Both the position numbers and the translations under genes were made by a program. 64,000 nucleotides of DNA from Platycnemis pennipes (taxonomy: Eukaryota > Arthropoda > Insecta > Odonata > Platycnemididae), in NCBI GenBank assembly GCA_933228895.1, contig OW121848.1, positions 91,903,470 to 91,967,469 on the forward strand, in the 5' to 3' direction. Under the pieces are notes generated by a model. It saw only the letters and a program-made list of their open reading frames with translations, was not told where the DNA came from and made no database searches. This document shows positions 21,546 through 32,370 of this stretch, piece by piece (positions within the stretch are counted from its first letter, which is position 1; each line of letters opens with the position of its first letter).

Positions 21546-22620
21546 ACCACCACCGCCATGGGTTTTTAAACCCTGTAATCTGTAGATGTCCCGCGGGACA
21601 TTTTCGGCGTAGCGGACGTCGCGTCGTCGAGACGAGTCCGGGGCCGTCCCGTAAAAATATCCGGGATCCGGTACGTCTGATCACCGAGGGCCAACTCGCC
21701 CACCCCAACTCCTCGACCCCGCCCTTCCCCCCAGGATCGAGAGGTAGGGAGGATGGCATGCTGGGCTCCTCACTAAGGAGGCTGGGCCGGGTGATATGAT
21801 TGATGCGCGGCAATGGGTGTGTCTGACGGAGCGGCGCGGCGGAGAGGATTGCGGGGGAAAAAGGGAGCGTGGGCCCCGGCGGGAGGAAGGGGGTGTTGTC
21901 CCCGCTCTCGGCCCCCACCACCCCCCGCCCCTTTCGTATTGCCCCTTCGTGATGAACCGAGGGGCTTTTGGGGCGGCGGGGGGGAAGGGCTCAAGTTGTC
22001 AGTGAATCGCTTTGATCTCTTTGAAGCCATCGAAATGATCTTCTTGAGTCATCTAACTCCCCTTCATTGTGCATATCAAAATCCTTATGGCAAGTGACTT
22101 TGGCGGGAGGGGGGGGGGCTGGTTCCGGGGGAATTTATTCGGTCGCCGCTCGCCGTTGCGTGCCTGCGTCGGCGGTTTAAAGCTTAAGCCTCTGATCTCC
22201 CTTTTATGCTTAATTCGAAACGATCGTGTGCAGCGGGACATGTTTTACTTTTTGCGGGGCGGAGGGTCGGTCCGTCCGTTTAAATTCTTCTCGTCCCCCC
22301 TCACCGTTCCGGGCAAATGGCGCTCTTTGAAGAGTGGTGTTTTGGATTCCTCCGTGCGCGGCCCAGTTGTGCGGAGCGCAGAAACTTGAGATGCGGCGAG
22401 CGCGGGAGGGGTTTTGAAGTGCGTGAGTCGATGGGCGGTGCGGAAGAGTGACAGGTGTGACCCTGGGCTACCCAAGTTCACGAGCCAAGAAATGGATCGC
22501 CTGCGCTGGTCAGGGTGGGAGGGTTCGTGCCGGAGCGTACCGAACCTGACTTTGGTCGCTATGTCGATATATAAGTTCGGGTGGTGGAATTCGGTCCGCA
22601 AGTGCTCCACCTACTCGGGT
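21546..22620. other. CpG-rich island with TATA-like motif
   Basis: About 1.1 kb of very GC-rich DNA with short poly-G runs (for example about 22109-22119). Seven or more overlapping frames are open on both strands (125 aa 21921-21544 -, 121 aa 22610-22245 -, 116 aa 22414-22764 +). They contradict each other and show no motif. A TATATAAG at 22568-22575 is followed about 30 bp later by TTCGGTCCGCAAG. That arrangement could be a core promoter on + but is unremarkable statistically. Confidence 0.35.
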
Positions 22621-24514
22621 AATATCGCATTTTCTAACCTAAGCGTAATCGTAAATCAAGTGCAATACTCCTATATATATGCCCAAGTTTGCCAGCCTTG
22701 TGGGGTGCCGAACTCTTTCAACTTAGTGAGTGTCCAATTCCTAGACAGTAAAAATTCTAAATAATTAAGTGGCTTATTGGGATCGATCTTGGAAAACACC
22801 ACTCTACGATTCTATGGATCCTCAAAAAGTAAAAACAAAATTTTCTTGCGGGGATTAGAGTTTTGCTGTTTAACTTATTAGTGAAAGAATATATTTGCGG
22901 TCTGAAAAAGGTTTGAATGAAACATTATATCTTCGAATACAGTAATAGATTCCTTGTAAACGATTTATTTAAATTACACGTAGCACATAAGGAGTTCCTG
23001 GAGCCGCAGAAACCGATCCTTGCCTATCACGTTTTAACTGCTTAAATAATATGTAATACGTTGGTGAGTTCTTCTGAAACAGTATTTCTTAACTAGGGTT
23101 CTCCCGCACTCCTAGGGTGCAAAAGATCAACCAACTAGAAATTTTGAACGATAGCACGAATTTTTGATGTGCAGTATTTGTTATTTTTTAAACTCAAATA
23201 TATTTGGTGACTAAATATTATTATCAGTACATTAATTGAAATTATATTATTACAGAGGAGTTAGGCTATCATTCCATTTAGAATAGAATTTAGGCCTTTT
23301 TGCATGGGAATGTGAGGACAAGTTCCAAGAACTAAAGGGCTGCTGCTGAAAAGGATAAGAACCACTACTCTAAAGGCTTGTTTTTTGTGGATATTCCGAT
23401 CGAAAAAATAAATAGTTCATAAATAAAACGTTAACTCGCATAAGTGCAAACTGAAAAAACCGGGCTGTTCATAAGATTTGCGAGGTGTTTTGTGGATACG
23501 TGTTATGAAAGCGAGTTGACGTTCCCAACTCGTCACGCATAACGCGGTCCTTTTTTTTCTCTTTCTCTCCGGGATCTGCATTCGTGCTTGGTCATGTCGG
23601 TAACCGGCCATCGTACTTGAGATAGTTCATTCCGGGACAGAGTGCCTCGGGTTTATCTGCCGATGAGGTTGGATCTCGGAAGACAATCGTTGGTCGATCA
23701 GAAGTGGCCGATGCGATCGCAGCGGCCGGAAGGATTTCGCCAACTCAATGGAGCGGACTGGCTCCGGTAATGGAGTTGATGGGAGCATTGGCATTCTGAC
23801 GGGGTTAATACAATGCAGGGCAGGCTGACGGATCGGTCAATCAGTTAGTGGCCGAGAGGGAGAGAAAACCCACCAGATGGCTCGATATGTCTATTTTGGG
23901 GCGGAGGAGGGCGCCACGTCTCGTCCGTGATTGATTCTCTCATTGAGTTTCGAAACGGGTGTAGGTTGACCAGGAGCAATATATTTGTTATCTCTCCTTT
24001 ACATTTTTATGATGCTGGACGACTCCTCATCTAAAGGCTGTAAACCCTGAGCGTTCGCCTGGAGAAATAAAAGACGCGAATTTAAAGGGCTATCGATCCT
24101 TTCTCGTCCTTGTTTCTTGTTGTTTTTATTTTTTCGTTTTCATCTGGCGCTGAAAAATTGAAAATGGTGATGAAAAACGAGAATGACATCACCGACAGCA
24201 TCTCGTAAATTAAAAAACAGGGCATCCTTGTTAAGTTATGCATTCACTTTTCATGTGGTGGAAGCATGGCAGTTGTTCAGATGCGAAGGTGGTAAAGTAG
24301 GTCGTCTACCTTAGTCCCAAAGTTATGGCGTTACTCGGGAGTCATATAATAACAATTTAGTCACACGTGTCTTTTAAATGTGCATCTAATATTTTCCACG
24401 AAATTTTAGCATTATTCGTCTCAGTTGCAAGCAAGTAGCACATGCTTAGACTAGTATTTTCTGCTTGTCTGCATGATAGAGCATAGAATCCACTAGCTAT
24501 AATTTAAAACGCAT
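22621..24514. other. Unique sequence with a moderately GC-rich block
   Basis: 22621-23600 is AT-rich. 23600-23960 is GC-richer, without open frames, and could be regulatory. 23961-24514 is unremarkable. No gene seen. Confidence 0.4.
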
Positions 24515-24584
24515 GAATGGTGATGGTTCACCAACTGCCACACACCCTTGTGGTGGCTTGCAAGGTATTATATGGATGTAGATG
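24515..24584 (+). repeat. LINE family A 3'-tail copy (well preserved)
   Basis: ATGGTGATGGTTCACCAACT, then GCCACACACCCTTGTGGTGG, then CTTGCAAGGTATTATATGGA, ending TGTAGATGAATG. With 8435 it is the best-kept copy, lying in + orientation and cut to the last ~70 bp plus the TGTAGATG simple tail. Confidence 0.8.
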
Positions 24585-26799
24585 AATGTTCATGGTGTGA
24601 AATTGCGTCCGTCTACACATGCCTAAATTATTGTTTGACATCTCAAGGAGCTGGCGGGCAGTAAAATACGGTTGTTATTCCCGGCAACTCAGCCGAAAAG
24701 TGTGTCTCGGAATGTATTCTTTGAATGGCTGAGAAAGTGGGCTATTGCTTCGTAGTTTTCCACGCCTATCATTTATTGCGTTTATAGATAGAGATCGTAA
24801 AAACCAGATCCTCAAATTTCCCTAGAGTCTTCTTTTGTTCCAGAATATGGTAAACGTAGCTCAAGTGATTTTCCCTGCGATTTTTTCCTACTACTCGGCC
24901 ATTAAGGATAGCGTTATTTTCCATCGTTAAAATAAATAAACAAAGACGCAGTTATTCAAAACTTTTAAAAACCTCAATAAGTAAATTTACCGTGGGTTGT
25001 AAAAGTTGTGAATAAATCGATTTTTAATATATTTATAATAATCAAACTTCCAAGTGATTAAAGTCCCAGTTGTCAAGTAAGGGTTTAGGTGTAACTTTGT
25101 GGAAGGTTATGTTTCCAGGGTAAAGATGTAGTATGATGACGATGCCTAAATGTTTTAACGCTGGTTGAGTTTTAATTTTAAGGAAGCAAATTGACATTGC
25201 AAACTGTGCCCTTTTTAAATGGTTTGGAGAAATGTGCATGACTTTTCAGTGTAGCTTTTTCAGTTTCTTTTTAATTCTCTGTGAATGGTACGCAATTGAG
25301 CGCATATGCATGTCGAAGAGCGCTTTGAAATAGTTATAAGGTTCAACTTTCAAAGGTTTATCCATGCGGAAAATTGAGGCAAAATGCGGTGATAAGAACA
25401 CGTCGGTGCCAATTCGTTACAATTCTTTACGCTCAAATACAGCGTTATATTTTTTTGTGGAACGCAAGATAAAAATAACTTTCCGTGTAAGACAGCACGG
25501 CCACACTTGTACGCCTACTCCACTTCCTCCTGCGAATCTTGCACAACATTTGCTTTCTCTCTGAATGATCTTATTTCATCTTAAAGGCCTCGAGCTAGAA
25601 AATTTTCACTGCTATGCCAAACTCGAGGAAAGATCCTAGAGATCGCTGTGCTACATCCGGACGCTCAATTGGCGGGAGAACCTGGCTAGTGAGGAAGGAA
25701 AGTCGAGTGGAGCAGGAATTGGGGAGGTTGTAATTTGATTGTGGGTTGAATATTTCACGCGGCTTTTGCTTTTTTGTGAGTTCACGATTCGCTGCTAGCA
25801 ATGCGTAACAATCAGCAAAATCATTCGGCATGAAGGCAACAGCAGGAGAGCATTTTGTTGTGACTTAGAAAAACACTTTCGGATAAATATCTTAATAGTA
25901 AATCTCGTTCTGAGCCACTTGTCACAATTTCGCCCTTCTCATTTTTCTATAAGTAAATAATTAATTTTTTAAATTTCTTGGACAAGGTTTGCACATTACC
26001 AAAATGCTTTTAGATGTCTGCACTTCTCCGAGATTTTTCCTTTTGAATTCGATTGACGTACCTACTCCAAAATGCAACTATCGCAAGGACTGTAGATATT
26101 TCACAAATTTTACTGTAATCCTTTTATTCATTGGCTGAAGGTTTATTACTCATTGCTTTCAGGATCAATTGTTATTTCTGTTTTCGTTTTGTAAAATTCA
26201 TCCCCCGGTAATATCGCTTTTTTGTGCTGTAACTATTAAATTTATTCGATGAGTAATTACGTCATAACTTTTTAAAAGTAGTCTCAAGAAAAGGTTTTCA
26301 GTAAACCTTCCATGTCCCTATGTTTATCCATATTTATTTACAGTCAATGTGATGATCTTGTGAATGATATCTCAATCCATGTTAAACTATTCTTTTCAAA
26401 GTTAAATATCTTCTCTAGGTTACTTTTTCGCGCGCAGGGGCGGACAGTTAAGTGGTTAACGACTCTGCCCTCGCTAACTCCTGGCAAAGTTCCAACTGTA
26501 TCACTTTATCTGGTGTGATTCCGGATAGTTCATCAAGACCGTCGTCCCCTCTTGTTTGGTGTGACTAACGCTGTCGACAGGTTTCTCTCCACCTACCGAT
26601 CGTTCTCCGTGACCCCTATCCATGCCCAACCCAAACTCCCACAATCCACTATGGCGGAAATGACCTCAGTTGTCGGTCGCTTCTCCCCTCTCTCCAATGA
26701 CTTCTCCGAAGAAGTGTCGTCTAATAGTGACTTAATGGTGACAACTTGAAACATCGCCCCCGTTCAGCCAAACGTTTATTCGGTCATAAATATATTTCT
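24585..26799. other. 2.2 kb unique AT-rich sequence
   Basis: Short frames only (60-78 aa), none with motifs. A tRNA-like A-box string, CAGTTAAGTGGTTAACGACT at about 26447-26466, is followed by a poor B-box (AAAGTTCCAACT). It may be a decayed SINE head, not a functional tRNA. Confidence 0.4.
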
Positions 26800-27240
26800 C
26801 GGTCATCGGTTCCGAATCTCTTCCGTGGTTTCGTTCGGAGCGTTCCCACGCCCAGCTAAGGCCGCCGTTATCTGATAACCAGATGTATCAGAAGCTCGGA
26901 CACCTCGGATCCTTATCCCGGCAGCGACCAACCGAGAGGGGACCCTTGCCCACTCCCACCGTTCCCTCCTCTCCCCCTGAGAAGAAATCTATTCCGAATT
27001 ATCGGATTTTTTTTCGGAGGCGGCCGAGACCCGATCCTCCAGCGGTTTTGTCGAAAGGCAGAATTGGTGGTAGGGGGTGATGGAGTGGTCGCGCGACTGA
27101 CTCGTACACATTTTTGGATCTCGGATTCACGCGTCAGTGTAGCGTCTCTTCGGATCGGCCTCATTAAGAGGATTTTTGACGGATCGAGGTCCTTCCTCGA
27201 TCGATGAACCCTCGCAAGTCTTTTCCGCGTCTTTCGCAAT
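26800..27240. other. GC-rich island
   Basis: CpG-rich segment with overlapping open frames on both strands (108 aa 27239-26913 -, 65 aa 26883-27080 +), Arg/Pro-rich and unrecognised. Possible regulatory DNA or old GC-rich repeat. Confidence 0.3.
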
Positions 27241-27534
27241 AGTTTTATAGGCGCCAGGAATTTATCCTTGCGTCAGAATTTTTTATATTATTTCTTCTGT
27301 GATGAATTAAAAAAAAAGGTTTCCTGATAACCATGCTTCGTTCCGCTGATTTAGCTAATCACCTGTTTGATCTATGAACGAGAAAGTGGTTGAGAGCTCG
27401 TTTTCCGGAAAACTGTGTGGACGTTCAAAGGCATCACCTGAGGCAATAGCTGAACTGAAGTGTAACTGTTAAGTGAAGCACAGCGAAAGTGGTCAACCCA
27501 ATGTCGTGGATATCTTTATAAATTTTTAGCCGAA

Positions 27535-27615
27535 TGCCCTCAAGTGGTCAGAGCGGTTTCGAAACTGAAGCCATTTTGCTTATAAATATCCGGGTCTAAT
27601 CTCTCATTGCAACGC
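27535..27615 (+). other. tRNA-like SINE head, weak
   Basis: CCTCAAGTGGTCAGAGCGG resembles an RNA polymerase III A box, and CCGGGTCTAATCTC about 40 nt later resembles a B box. The rest cannot be folded into a good cloverleaf by eye. Most likely a SINE remnant. Confidence 0.3.
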
Positions 27616-28395
27616 GGCACGTTTACCTCTCGCGGATATTAGCGAGTTTTAAAATTAGCTAGTGCGTGACTTAAGTGTGCAATAAGGAAATATGTTTTGT
27701 AAATTAGTGTTACAGAACGTATCCTTTTCACAAGCAGTCACTCTTCATGCAGGAGGCAAATTATTCAGAAGTTTTGCGGAATCGTATTGGTGAGGTGGCT
27801 GTAAAGCGGATTACTGGAAGGTCCACTTCATCTATGTCGTGTGATTTCGCTAAATTCTGCACTTTAGGCATTTACTCTCGTCTTTTGTCGTCAGTCCTCG
27901 TAATGTTTGTTTTTCCCTCTCCCTACTTGCGGTGCACTGTCAGTTTTTATGATCTCACCTCACCTTTTGATCACACCCTTGTCATACAGACACTATCAAT
28001 ATCAACTTAAACTTACTATGGAATTTAAAACCCGTCAGTGAAAAATAAAATGATCAGTGTTTGTGAAAACATTTTGATAAGTACGTACCATATTAGGATG
28101 GATCTTTTGACGGGCATTATAGTACGAACAACTGATTAAATCTGGACATGAGATTACGAACATCAGATCACAATCAGGAATCAGAATTGGCGTTGAGAAG
28201 ACCTGATAGTCAAGTGTATTTTAGTAAGCCTGTATAGTGATGTATCTCCAAATAGCTCAATCCCATTGGCATGTATGAACAATTGCTGTCATCAATAAAG
28301 TAGTGGATGCAAGTTAATAATTGTCTGTGATCAATGTCTTATAGTTTGTGCATTTGTAGCTCTCTTCTTTCAGCCTAATGCTCCATTTTTGCGTT
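27616..28395. other. Unique sequence
   Basis: An 87-codon frame (27747-28010, +) has no recognisable motif. Nothing else seen. Confidence 0.4.
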
Positions 28396-28460
28396 TGGTG
28401 ATGGTTCACCCCCTGCTACTCACCCTCAAGATATATCGCAGGGTACACTGTAGATGTGAT
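28396..28460 (+). repeat. LINE family A 3'-tail copy
   Basis: TTGGTGATGGTTCACCCCCT, then GCTACTCACCC, then ATCGCAGGGTACACTGTAGA, then TGTGA. Same orientation as 24515 but diverged in the loop. It abuts a GC-rich patch (28470-28620) that carries no open frame of note. Confidence 0.65.
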
Positions 28461-28620
28461 AATCTGTCAACAGCGGCCGCCTCCGCCCATCCCCGCCGCT
28501 TCCATTTGGACTAGCCTTCCCCCGCGGCGGCCCACTCCCTCCTTCCATCTCTCGGCCGACCCACTCCTCACGACCTCTCATTAATTCCGCACCCCGTCTT
28601 CCCTTCTTGGTCAGAGGGAC

Positions 28621-29640
28621 CGTTCATCCATGGCTGGGTGCTAATTGGGCGGTGCTTTAAATCGTACCGTTATCTGATGCGTGTTTAAAATATTAATATT
28701 TCTTGACCGTTAACCTCCAAGTAAAAATACCGATGCGTACGTATATTTGTGCCTTGGAATACATGTGTGTTTGTAGTATGTATTCGTAACTGTTGTGCGT
28801 ACGTCTTTCGATGCTCGTGAATACTGGTCCCCGAATAAAATCAAGCGCTCTTGATTTTTAGCAAGAATGTTGTCGAAACACGTGTCTCGGCCCATTGGCG
28901 ATCCTGAGGAAGACATTATTTAAAGACGAAGGCCACTCTGTACTCGTAATAAGTGCTGGCGTTTTTACTGTGTAGTTTTTTGAAATTTTAAATTGTTTTA
29001 AAACTCGCCAAAGCGTTGTGTTAATATCATTTTTGGTGTGGACTGAATGCGTTTCTGTTAATGACGTCGTTATTTCGCTAAGCAATAACTAATTATGGAT
29101 TATCGAAGGCCATTTCAAACCTACATCCTATGAGCACCCTAAAACCATTTCAAGGGCGTTGCTGGATCATTACTATCTAATACATTACTACCCGATGACA
29201 AGCTTTTGAATCCATAAACTTATATTTTTCGTGCTAATTTGTATTCTCTGCGTTATTATTGCCTTAAAGTGCAGGGAAGGAACGCTTGGGGTGCTGTTTG
29301 TGTAGTTCAGCGAAGTCAAGAAAAGGTAGTTCTTGCGGCTGATATAACTGTTAGGTTTTTATTTCCCTAATTTTTTCTCAATCAAATGAACATTACTCAC
29401 CCTAGGTTCATGTGCAGGCATTGAATATGTGTGTGCACTTACAGCTTAGCTATACGATTACCTCTGCACCACAGGCCGCTAAGGTCAAAAATGCTTTACC
29501 CCACACTATAATACACTTAAGCTTTTTCTTGTCTTTGGTCTCGGTACATTGTAGGACCATACCCTCAGTAAAGCCGTAGTAATTAGGACAGTGGAATGCT
29601 GGTTAGTAACTGTATGGCTGTAATTTTCCGCACAAATAGT
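28621..29640. other. Unique sequence with a foldback-like half arm
   Basis: Around 28868-28920, GTTGTCGAAACACGTGTCTC, then GATCCTGAGGAAGACATTA resembles the inner arm of GTTTCG foldback elements (CGAAACC plus a CCTGA.GA motif). The rest is unremarkable. Confidence 0.35.
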
Positions 29641-29644
29641 TATT

Positions 29645-29780
29645 CTACTACCGGCTTTATACCTTCAGAGTCATATAAATTATCCTTCAGCGTCATTATC
29701 AAGGGTATCCATTTATATGGACGCTGAAGCGTTATAAAACGGTTTGAAAATAAAACTTTGTGTGAAACATTACAAAGTCA
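29645..29780. mobile_element. Diverged foldback-type element
   Basis: The right part AACGGTTTGAAAATAAAACT, then TTGTGTGAAACATTACAAAG closely resembles the right arm of the 15993 element (AATAAAACTTTGTGTGGAA, then TGTACTAAGTGG). An internal inverted pair CTTCAGCGTC / GACGCTGAAG encloses ATTATCAAGGGTATCCA. A decayed relative of the 16-kb element. Confidence 0.5.
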
Positions 29781-29917
29781 TTCGTTTAATTCATGATATC
29801 AATATTCCATTAAGTACCGCCAAAATTGTTTGAATTTATTTCGTATGTTTCTAGTGCGGTGTTAGTTGTAGTCATTAGGGATCTGAATGCGACTGATAGG
29901 TAAAGCCATTTGCGGGT

Positions 29918-30025
29918 CATCATTATCATCGGTCAACAATCTTAAAATTGGTTTCACGCAGCCCTACTCTCGATTCTTCTATCGGCCAACCTCTTTATAT
30001 TAACGTAATTCTTCCCTTTTACGTC
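29918..30025 (-). mobile_element. LINE family B 3'-end fragment
   Basis: CATCATTATCATCGGTCAAC, then AATCTTAAAATTGGTTTCAC, then GCAGCCCT...CGATTCTTCTATCGGCCAAC matches the 3' end at 19905 (GGTCAACAATCC, TTGGTTTGACGCAGCCCT, CGATTCTTCTATCGACCAAC). Only the last ~100 bp survive. Confidence 0.7.
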
Positions 30026-30082
30026 TTTTACAACATTTGCGGGTAATGGAGGTTAATGTAGTATAGTATATGTGATTTTTTG

Positions 30083-30312
30083 GGAGTGGAGGAAGGGTGG
30101 AGACAATGCCGATGTCAAAAAGGCGTGTAAGACCTTACACGCCTTTTCATCGTCTGTTCCTGCAGAAGGAATGCTGAGTTTGAAGCGTCCTCGAGACAAG
30201 ACTCAACGTGGCGATTGGCAGTCCGCTGTAAAGCAACCACCACCGCCGGAATTCGAACCCGGACCCTCAGGTTTAGAGACCGGAACTCCAGATATCGCAC
30301 TTATTCGATCCT
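30083..30312 (-). mobile_element. SINE family 1 copy with an internal 30-bp palindrome
   Basis: The + strand begins GGAGTGGAGGAAGGGTGGAG, as in the copies at 43404 and 50559. It later contains CCGGAATTCGAACCCGGACC, whose complement holds the polymerase III B box GGTTCGAATTCC. The A box is degenerate. The body differs from the other copies by a palindrome at 30118-30147 and the surrounding sequence. The 84-codon frame here (30072-30326, +) reflects the SINE and is not a gene. Confidence 0.65.
30118..30147. repeat. 30-bp near-perfect palindrome
   Basis: AAAAGGCGTGTAAG and CTTACACGCCTTTT are perfect 14-bp inverted arms separated by AC. The palindrome sits inside the SINE copy. Confidence 0.9.
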
Positions 30313-30837
30313 TCGAAGCAAGTTAATTAGAATCCCCAAGCAGGTCAAAATTGAGTACAAATTTAGGATACAAATGGGATTCAACTGATTTGGACCTAGT
30401 GACATATTGTGGAATTGTATCCAAATAGCTGCCAATTTTTGTTCATGAATCTTTTGGACCAAACTTGCTGTAAATATTCATCCACATGTACAAAACCAAC
30501 CAGTCAGAGACTTCCAACAAAGTGAGCGTCGCCATCTGCTTTGTGAGAGATTCCATTGGAGCTTTTTCAGTTGGAGTGTTGCGATCACGGCAAAGATGAA
30601 ATCGAATTAAAAAATATGAATCCCTGAGGCAGTTACTGTACTTATTTAGTGCATGTAAAAGATGAATTCATATAGGTATGATACCAAATTCAGAATTTAA
30701 ATGAAATTTCGGCACGATTTCCACGTCTAAAATTGGCATGATCACGGCTTCTTCACATTTTGTCGCGTCAGCCATTTTCATTGTTTACTATTTTCTCTTA
30801 CTTCATTGGTTCGTCTATTTTGGAATAATAAATTGTG
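30313..30837. other. Unique AT-rich sequence
   Basis: Nothing recognised. Confidence 0.45.
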
Positions 30838-30940
30838 TCAACACCACTTCAGTTTCTTCATAAATTCGGAGAAAATACGTTCGGATTAAAAGTTATGGCT
30901 AAGGTAATTGTACCAAAATTGACATCGCCACACCCGGAAG
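30838..30940 (+). mobile_element. Possible LINE family A ORF fragment
   Basis: The + frame reads LQFLHKFGENTFGLKVMAKV, comparable to LNLLHKFQGNIFSDDVKNIL in the 8435 copy. The match is short and the following sequence turns GC-rich, so this call is tentative. Confidence 0.35.
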
Positions 30941-31560
30941 GTAGGCTCGAATCTGGAGGAGGGGCCTTGAGGCCGTTCATCCGTTTTGGGCCGATGGGGT
31001 TCCACAGGTCCCGGGTGGAGAGATGCAAGGTGCGATTATTGGGGGGGCGTTCTGTAAGGAGGGAATAATGTAGGTTCAGTGGGGGGGGGGGGGGGGAGTC
31101 GGTGAAGGGGCGGATGATTGAGTGGATGCTGCGAGGGAAGGGAAGGAGGTCTGGTTGGTGGTGCCGTTGGTTCGGGCCGGTGGCCGTGTTCGGTGGTACG
31201 CGCCCTGTTGTGTGTGCGCTTCTCCGGGATTTGTGGGTACAGGCCGCGGGGTAGGAGCGGAAGGAAGGGTTGGGGAAGAAAGAGTTGGGGAAGAAAGGGT
31301 TGAGGGTGCATCATCCCCCGCCTCCCAATCCACGCATGGCTCTAAGGGAGGCGTGGGTGAGAAGTGGTCGGCCGTGCAAGTGAAGGGGATGGATGGGGTC
31401 GGCGCCGTTTGGAGTGGGGCCCTTCGTATATCCACTCCCTCAGCGGATTCCTTCGTTCAGAGCCGGCCCTGACACCACGCCCATCGCCGCCTCATCGCAC
31501 CCGACGCATCCACCCCCTTTCTCGTTTGCTCTTGCTATGCCACCCTTCAGTGTGTAGGCT
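30941..31560. other. GC-rich island with a poly-G tract
   Basis: CpG-rich DNA with a run of about 17 G near 31081-31097 and a repeated GGGGAAGAAAG motif near 31271-31297. Overlapping frames (119 aa 31435-31076 -, 116 aa 31122-31472 +, 92 aa 31314-31036 -) are Pro/Thr- or Gly/Val-rich and mutually exclusive. No domain recognised. Confidence 0.35.
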
Positions 31561-32169
31561 CTAGTCTGTGCCTCACTTAAGGACACGTCGCGACTATGTG
31601 AGTCCATAGTGTGGCCGGTACTTGGAATTATGTCGCGACTAAGGTCTAAATAAATAAGATGTGCTATCATTATATCGGAGACTACGCAACGTACTCAGGA
31701 TAAAAGTGGCAAGTTACCGGACCTTTCGGACCGGATGTGGCTTGTTGAGTGCATTGTTAAAGTGAATGTAGACATATTATGAAGACTTTGTGTCTTATTT
31801 ATGATGCATGACTTTGTCAGAACGTAGTGCGATTTAACTCTGAGATATGTTAAAACCGCCACTATCACCTGCTACATTTTTTTCAGGACATTTATATGTT
31901 TTGAAATTTAAAGAATGAATGTACACTAAACACAATATAATCTGAAAAATAGGGAGAGAGAAAACTTTCAATTTATTGGAAGAGTAATTACATAAACAGA
32001 TTGTTGTGATGAATTCGAACAATGACGATGGAAACTTTTGTAAAAGGTCTTCCGTGAGAAACGTAGACGAAAAGTTAAATTCAAAGACAGTCATATCGCG
32101 GAAGATAATTGTTTCATTTATTTCGTGCAGATTGAACTAGTAATGCGATGACAGCTACATCAGAAAATT
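31561..32169. other. Unique AT-rich sequence
   Basis: An 86-codon minus frame (32094-31834) has no motif. Nothing else. Confidence 0.4.
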
Positions 32170-32370
32170 TTGACTCGGGAGTGGAACAGGGATGGCAATT
32201 GCTATATCTCATTTATTCACCTCTCACTCGCCCCTATATTTCAATTGGGTGGACAGGATGATGAAATTCCGGAATATCTCCGCATTAACTGGGTGATGAG
32301 CCGGCACAGTGCAAACCATGGCCTCCAGCATTCTTTTCTTTCAGTCGGTAGATGTCAGGTGAGCAATTAA
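32170..32370 (+). other. Splice-bounded exon or microexon candidate
   Basis: ATTCTTTTCTTTCAG (acceptor-like, ending 32344) is followed 14 nt later by TGTCAG|GTGAGC (donor-like, donor GT at 32359). Either a 14-nt microexon (32345-32358) or a longer exon ending at 32358 could be inferred. An open frame (66 aa) spans 32170-32370 and includes GGQDDEIPEYLRINWV, unrecognised. Evidence is limited to the splice-like boundaries. Confidence 0.2.

Noticed and set aside
22568..22575. TATATAAG as a core promoter
   Set aside because: A TATA box alone is common by chance in AT-rich DNA; no convincing initiator and no credible downstream gene.
30072..30326. 84-codon frame as a small gene
   Set aside because: It coincides with SINE family 1 and its internal palindrome.
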